A stretch of DNA of 19,268 bases from Acholeplasmataceae bacterium UBA6190 (GTDB lineage Bacteria > Bacillota_I > Bacilli_A > Acholeplasmatales > Acholeplasmataceae). The notes under the pieces are model-generated. The model had not been told where the DNA came from, did not search any database, and saw only the letters and a program-made list of their open reading frames with translations. Within the stretch, counting starts at the first letter, position 1, and every line of letters starts with the position of its first letter. Of this stretch, positions 14,973 through 19,268 are shown piece after piece. The DNA is taken from assembly GCA_002422045.1 (NCBI GenBank), contig DITG01000110.1:1-19268 (forward strand), read 5' to 3'. The position numbers were made by a program, and so were the translations under genes.

Positions 14973-17900
14973 AGGTTAAGTGAAGCATCTTGATTCTCGA
15001 ATGATGCGACTTACGCAAGACATTCGACTCTTTCAACAATACCTTATTTTGTGAAGCCTTGGTTTCAGCAATGAAACGTTTGAGATGAACTTGAATGTTT
15101 CTGAGCTCAGATTCACGCTTGATGTTCATCCGTTTGATGGTCTCGTCATGTGCTTTTCGTTTTTCCTGATCAATCACGGTGGCTTTGTCAATCATTTCTT
15201 CAAAATGATCTGACTTTTGTTTGAGTGCAAGCATGTGTTTCTCATAACTTACCTGATGACGTGCCATAATGACTTGATTTTTGGTATCAATCGATTCTTC
15301 AAGCTGTTGATGGTTCTTTTGTGCCTGTGTCTTTTGGGTATCTTGCTGGAAAACCCATTTTCGGTGCGCCTCATCGAGAATCTTGATTTTTTCTTCGTGT
15401 TCGTGTCGATATTGTAGTGCTACAGAAATCTGGTTTTCATTGAGTAATCTGAGTTCACTTGCTTGCTTGACCGTATTTTCCGCAATGCGGTTCTCAATCG
15501 ATTTCAATATCGCATTTTCAGTGATGACTTTCTTATTGTGAGACACAATCTCAAGTTCTAGTTTCTTTTGAGTCTTTTCCTTGAGATTGTGTGTCAGATG
15601 ATTTTGCTCTCTCAGACGTTTTTTGTTTTCTTTGAATGTGGACTTCATCTGAGATTGATAATTGTGGTTAAGGCTCTGAATCAGGGCTTGTGTGGATCGC
15701 TTGAATCCACGCATCATGACATGTTGTTCCTGTTCGTTCATCAAATAGAATTTGAGCATCAGATTCAAGAACTGCTGTTGTTTCTGATTCATCTGTTTCT
15801 CATACAGTGCAAAATGACGATTGAGCTTTTTGAGTGCGTCTGTCAAAAAGAGATCCGTCACATAGACTTCACCGGAAAGAGAATCAAAGAACTGGGTCAT
15901 CCGTTCAAAGAAAAGTTTGATATCTTGAGCATAGGATTGGTAGATGAATTGATTCTTGTTCAAATAGCGGTAGAAGACGGATGCTTCCTGATGTTTTTTA
16001 GACTCAAGATCATTTTCTGATGCTTTCTGTTTGTGCGAAAGCTTTGCAATATCCTCGTCCAGTGGCACAATCTGTCGATGTTTCTCATCAATCGATTTTT
16101 CGATTCTAGACAAATTCTGTTTAATCCGCTTGATTTCATGCTCATGATTGGAGACGAGTTTCAAGTTTTCTTTCAAATCTTGGTGCTTGTGTTCGCTTTT
16201 CAGTTCATTATTCTTGATTTCAATGGTGATTTTGTCCAGTTGGTTGATGAACGCGACGTTTCTTTCCAGTTCGGTCTGGTTTTGGAAGAACTGTTCTTCA
16301 AGACCTCGTATTTCCTTTTCGATGATGGACTTTTTTTCTTCAACTTTTTGGATTTCCTGCGCATAATAATTCATGGTGTCTTCATGCTTCATCATGTATT
16401 TGTATCCGGTGAGATCTTCAATCTTCTTGATGTAGAATTCTTGATCGATTGACTGGAAGTGCTCAAGAACTGAAATGGATGTTTTAGACATTTCAGATAC
16501 CAGACGTTTCAAGATCTGGATGGTCCCCTTGAAGACTTCGGGATGGCTTGGCAGATGATAGAGATCTCTGACTGCATCACGATAGGCAACATGATTAAAG
16601 TATAAGGTACGATTAAGTTCCATGAACGCTTCGGTGTGCTGTTGATTAAATTCAAGCTCATTCTGATGAATCGCTAGCATTCGGTTGGATTTTTCATTAG
16701 AAAGTCGGTGCTGGTTCTTGTATCTGGCTTCATTGACAAAAAATATTCTTTTCCGTTCTTCCTGAAGTGCTTCCTGTTTGATTTCATCTAAGGTGAATTT
16801 GTTGTTCAAGTAACTGGTTTCACGTTCGGCTTCAAGGGTAATCGTCTGTTGTCTTAAGTTATTTCCAATGATTTCCTTTTGTCTGGAGAGGATCGACTGA
16901 TTGAGTTCGATTCTCAGTTCTTGCTCATTCAAGGCATAGTCTTTTCGGATTCTTTCCTTTTCAAGTTCCAATTGGGTTGCTGTGTTCAATACTTGAGTAT
17001 TCGCATCATAAAGCGCTTTAGCCTTATCACGTTCAAGTTGGATCAATGCCTGGTTCAATCGGAAGTCATCATCGATTAAGCTTTCCTGATACTTGAAAGA
17101 CGCAATCGAAACATGCGCATCATTACCGAGCATGTTGAGTTCTCGCTCTTGAAGGGATGCTGCAATCATGAGCTGATACTCAAGAGGCAGAAGATCTCTG
17201 TTTTGATTGATGTTGATGACATCGCGCTGATACTGGAAATGAATTTCTGATAGATTCAGTGTCAGTTCAGATGCTGATATGTTATGGTTATAGTTTAAGT
17301 CTATCTTTGCAGATTCCTGTTTTTTCTCATATTCATACAAAATTTTCTTGGAACGCCATTCGTTGATTTCTCTTAAATGCTGAAGATCATGCTCATAAAG
17401 TCTGCGCTGTGTTTCACGCTTCTTATTCAAGATATCCTTATTGGTTCTCATGATTTGACGGTTGAGATCATTGTCTAAGGCATTGAGCTTCTGAGTGAGA
17501 TTCGCATTCATCTTGTTGACTTCTTTTTCGGTTTCGAATGATTTCATCTCATCTCTTAATTTGCGAGAAGTGATCAGTTTTTCTTTTTGAATGGTTTCTC
17601 TATAAGCAGAAAGCTTACTGTTAAAGAGCGTGATGTTTTCGTTACCTTCATGGATGATGCGTTCTTTTTTAGCTTCGTATGCACTTTTTTGAACATCAAA
17701 AATCACGTTGAGTGACGTCATCTTTTCCGTATAATTTTGCAAAGCCTTTTTTTGAGCATCCTGATAAGAATCTTTTAGGTCATCGATGGATTTTAGAATC
17801 GGCTTGATCAGTTCCTGATGCTCTTTTTCAAGATTTGCCATCACCTGGGTATGTTTTTTCTTGATCTCGTTGATTTTCTTGTTGACGGCAATCGAGAGTT

Positions 17901-18579
17901 GCGTGTATGTGTTCTTGATGGTCAGATAGTTTTCATCGTTGATGACATTTTGTTTCTGGGCTTCTTCACGAATCTCAACCAATCGGGATTGACGCGCTTG
18001 ATTCAATGCTTCTGATCTCTGATCCAAATCATGCGTGGTTTTGTCATATAACTGTGCCTGTTGTGTCGTGGAAAGCAACTTTTCATTTTCAATTTCTAGA
18101 CAAACTTCGGCATAGCGCTTTCTCACATCGGTCATGACTCTTTGAATGGCTGAAAGTTCTCGTTTTGACGTATTATCTGCCTGAGTAAATTCGTCATTCG
18201 CATCCGCTTGTAATTGATTCAAACGCACTTCGATTTGTTCAAGTTCTTCCTTTAAATTGGCATTCAAAAGATGGATTTTCTTGACCTTTAACTTTTGGCT
18301 CTTTTCGACTTCTGACTGATTCTTGTCGACGATGATTTTCAGGGATTTCTGATAATTATCAATCGCTTCTGCGTAGTTTTTGTTGATCGATAACGATGTT
18401 TGAACATAAGATTCTTTGGTTTTGGCATGGGTTTCTGATACTTTAGTGATCATCGGATTGACAGAACGCAAAACAGATGCCAGTTTCTTGTACACTGGCA
18501 AATATTTCTTGTCGATATTGAATTGTGTCTTCAATTCGGTATCAAATACTTTGATATAGTCGAGCTTTTGAATATCCAT
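14971..18579 (-). CDS. Giant coiled-coil protein of unknown function, 1202 residues
   Basis: I do not recognise a family. The protein is almost entirely charged, Glu/Lys/Gln/Asn/Leu-rich helix with heptad-like spacing, with only seven prolines (29, 42, 260, 465, 677, 680, 839), about eight glycines, one cysteine (160) and two tryptophans (408, 1075). There is no signal peptide or membrane segment, so it should be cytoplasmic. Two less charged, more aromatic stretches (about 650-735 and 865-970) interrupt the coils and may be small globular or bundle regions. No Walker A/B motifs are present, so it is not SMC, Rad50 or MukB. The C-terminus is basic. The start is ATG 18579 with AGGA 4 nt upstream; a GTG at 18582 is adjacent. 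It is monocistronic with its own promoter and terminator. A scaffold or cytoskeletal role is inferred from shape alone. Confidence 0.88.
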   Translation of the reverse strand: MDIQKLDYIKVFDTELKTQFNIDKKYLPVYKKLASVLRSVNPMITKVSETHAKTKESYVQTSLSINKNYAEAIDNYQKSLKIIVDKNQSEVEKSQKLKVKKIHLLNANLKEELEQIEVRLNQLQADANDEFTQADNTSKRELSAIQRVMTDVRKRYAEVCLEIENEKLLSTTQQAQLYDKTTHDLDQRSEALNQARQSRLVEIREEAQKQNVINDENYLTIKNTYTQLSIAVNKKINEIKKKHTQVMANLEKEHQELIKPILKSIDDLKDSYQDAQKKALQNYTEKMTSLNVIFDVQKSAYEAKKERIIHEGNENITLFNSKLSAYRETIQKEKLITSRKLRDEMKSFETEKEVNKMNANLTQKLNALDNDLNRQIMRTNKDILNKKRETQRRLYEHDLQHLREINEWRSKKILYEYEKKQESAKIDLNYNHNISASELTLNLSEIHFQYQRDVININQNRDLLPLEYQLMIAASLQERELNMLGNDAHVSIASFKYQESLIDDDFRLNQALIQLERDKAKALYDANTQVLNTATQLELEKERIRKDYALNEQELRIELNQSILSRQKEIIGNNLRQQTITLEAERETSYLNNKFTLDEIKQEALQEERKRIFFVNEARYKNQHRLSNEKSNRMLAIHQNELEFNQQHTEAFMELNRTLYFNHVAYRDAVRDLYHLPSHPEVFKGTIQILKRLVSEMSKTSISVLEHFQSIDQEFYIKKIEDLTGYKYMMKHEDTMNYYAQEIQKVEEKKSIIEKEIRGLEEQFFQNQTELERNVAFINQLDKITIEIKNNELKSEHKHQDLKENLKLVSNHEHEIKRIKQNLSRIEKSIDEKHRQIVPLDEDIAKLSHKQKASENDLESKKHQEASVFYRYLNKNQFIYQSYAQDIKLFFERMTQFFDSLSGEVYVTDLFLTDALKKLNRHFALYEKQMNQKQQQFLNLMLKFYLMNEQEQHVMMRGFKRSTQALIQSLNHNYQSQMKSTFKENKKRLREQNHLTHNLKEKTQKKLELEIVSHNKKVITENAILKSIENRIAENTVKQASELRLLNENQISVALQYRHEHEEKIKILDEAHRKWVFQQDTQKTQAQKNHQQLEESIDTKNQVIMARHQVSYEKHMLALKQKSDHFEEMIDKATVIDQEKRKAHDETIKRMNIKRESELRNIQVHLKRFIAETKASQNKVLLKESNVLRKSHHSRIKMLHLT

Positions 18580-18593
18580 CACATCCTAAAGTA

Positions 18594-18602
18594 ATTATAA
18601 CA
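18594..18602 (-). promoter_or_regulatory. Extended -10 promoter of the coiled-coil gene
   Basis: On the minus strand TGTTATAAT (complement of 18594-18602) is a perfect extended -10 element, about 15 nt upstream of the ATG at 18579. The 5' UTR must be very short (roughly 8 nt if initiation is 7 nt downstream), which may explain the cramped ribosome site. Confidence 0.65.
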
Positions 18603-18638
18603 TAATCACCCAATATGATAGAAAATTCAATCGAAAAA

Positions 18639-18647
18639 TGCTATAAT
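18639..18647 (+). promoter_or_regulatory. Extended -10 promoter of ruvAB
   Basis: TGCTATAAT is a perfect extended -10 element 32 nt upstream of the ruvA ATG. It lies about 40 bp from the oppositely oriented extended -10 of the coiled-coil gene. Confidence 0.7.
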
Positions 18648-18679
18648 CTAATGTATATTGTCTAAGGTTGGTGAAGCAT

Positions 18680-19234
18680 ATGTTTGCGTTCATAGAAGGT
18701 ATCATCGAAGAAGTCAGACCGAGTCACTTGGTCGTTGAAAATCAAGGCATTGGCTATTTGATCATCTCTCCGAATCCCTACAGTTATCGTGTGGGCGATA
18801 CGGTTAAAATTTATACACATCACTATGTCAGAGAAGATATGGACAATCTTTATGGGTTCAGAAGCAGAGAAAGCAAGGACTTGTTCATTCGCTTGATTGG
18901 TGTTTCCGGTATCGGACCCAAAAGTGCGCTTTCGATTCTTGCAACCGATGCAATCAATGACATCATCATGGCGATTGAAGAAGGCAATATCAAGTATCTG
19001 ACCAAATTTCCAGGCATCGGTACCAAAAGCGCTCAGCAGATCATCTTAGATCTCAAGGGCAAATTAGTCGATGACGATACCGAACTGCTCCCATCAGGTT
19101 CAAGTGATGTCGAGGCAGCACTGTCTGCCCTGGGATATTCCAAAGTTGAAATCAAGAAAGTCATGAAAAAGATTAACCCTGACCAACCTGTAGAAGTGAT
19201 GATCAAGTCAGCTCTGCAAATGCTCATTAAGTAG
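18680..19234 (+). CDS. ruvA: Holliday junction branch-migration protein RuvA
   Basis: RuvA binds four-way DNA junctions as a tetramer and loads the RuvB motor. The 184 residues are slightly short of the common 190-205, mainly in the flexible linker (about 130-141). Domain I is an N-terminal OB fold (MFAFIEGIIEEV). Domain II has two helix-hairpin-helix motifs, LIGVSGIGPKSAL (72-84) and LTKFPGIGTKSAQ (107-119). Domain III (about 142-184), including ALSALGYSKVEIKK, contacts RuvB. The ATG at 18680 is preferred because GGTGA lies 5 nt upstream; in-frame TTG and GTG codons at 18668 and 18671 overlap that ribosome site. ruvB appears to follow 8 nt downstream. Confidence 0.97.
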   Translation: MFAFIEGIIEEVRPSHLVVENQGIGYLIISPNPYSYRVGDTVKIYTHHYVREDMDNLYGFRSRESKDLFIRLIGVSGIGPKSALSILATDAINDIIMAIEEGNIKYLTKFPGIGTKSAQQIILDLKGKLVDDDTELLPSGSSDVEAALSALGYSKVEIKKVMKKINPDQPVEVMIKSALQMLIK

Positions 19235-19242
19235 GTGTATTC

Positions 19243-19268
19243 ATGGATATAGAAAGAATCATGACAGC
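19243..19268 (+). CDS. ruvB: Probable start of ruvB, truncated by the window end
   Basis: An ATG 8 nt after the ruvA stop, preceded by TAGGTG, opens a frame reading MDIERIMT before the window ends. The position immediately after ruvA and the short acidic start are what RuvB (the AAA+ motor of branch migration) would show, but eight codons cannot prove identity. Confidence 0.65.

Noticed and set aside
15568..16452. Plus-strand open frames of up to 150 codons opposite the coiled-coil gene
   Set aside because: Their hydrophobic Phe/Leu-rich translations are the expected complement of Lys/Glu/Gln codons in the coiled-coil gene, not membrane proteins.
14971..18579. Coiled-coil protein as an SMC, Rad50 or MukB ATPase
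   Set aside because: No Walker A, signature or Walker B motif occurs at either end, and there is no central hinge-like glycine cluster.
1..19268. CRISPR arrays, insertion sequences, phage genes, tRNA or rRNA genes
   Set aside because: I saw no regularly spaced direct repeats, transposase or phage-like proteins, or tRNA/rRNA-like sequence, and gene order and composition look uniformly chromosomal.

Overview
The window is a compact chromosomal segment from a low-to-moderate GC bacterium that reads best as a Mollicutes/Tenericutes relative close to Acholeplasmatales or Izemoplasmatales, or a neighbouring Bacillota lineage. TGA is a true stop (partial trpB, guaB, the zinc-ribbon gene and others end in it) and Trp is TGG, which excludes the Mycoplasma/Spiroplasma genetic code. 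Shine-Dalgarno sites are strong, Rho-independent hairpins are frequent, and promoters have TATAAT -10 boxes, several of the extended TGnTATAAT type. The lineage call is an inference from gene content and style; the genus is not resolved.

Layout. 1-201 is the 3' end of trpB with a terminator. A 7-TM YwaF/TIGR02206-type membrane protein follows (296-1006). Then come guaB (an IMP dehydrogenase without CBS domains) and guaA, overlapping by 8 nt, and radC, whose ribosome site lies inside the hairpin that follows guaA. A zinc-ribbon, roughly 8-TM protein lies on the minus strand (4509-5966). It is divergent from a two-gene unit of a DUF697-like membrane protein and a small single-TM protein (6101-7482). 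A four-gene BMP-type nucleoside ABC importer operon follows (7653-12508: lipoprotein, double ATPase, two permeases). Next is the conserved rplU-prp-rpmA-obg block (12714-14916), led by a promoter and an L21-type leader RNA. A 1202-residue coiled-coil protein of unknown function lies on the minus strand (14971-18579), divergent from ruvA (18680-19234) and the first codons of ruvB.

How the genes work together. guaBA makes GMP from IMP, and the BMP importer probably brings in nucleosides, so both feed purine supply. In the ribosomal block, Prp is expected to clip the N-terminal extension of L27, and Obg is a ribosome-associated GTPase. RuvA and RuvB process Holliday junctions. Most of the window is conserved housekeeping DNA. 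There are no CRISPR arrays, insertion sequences, tRNAs or phage genes. The parts least explained by known families are the giant coiled-coil protein, the zinc-ribbon membrane protein and the DUF697-like/small-TM gene pair.
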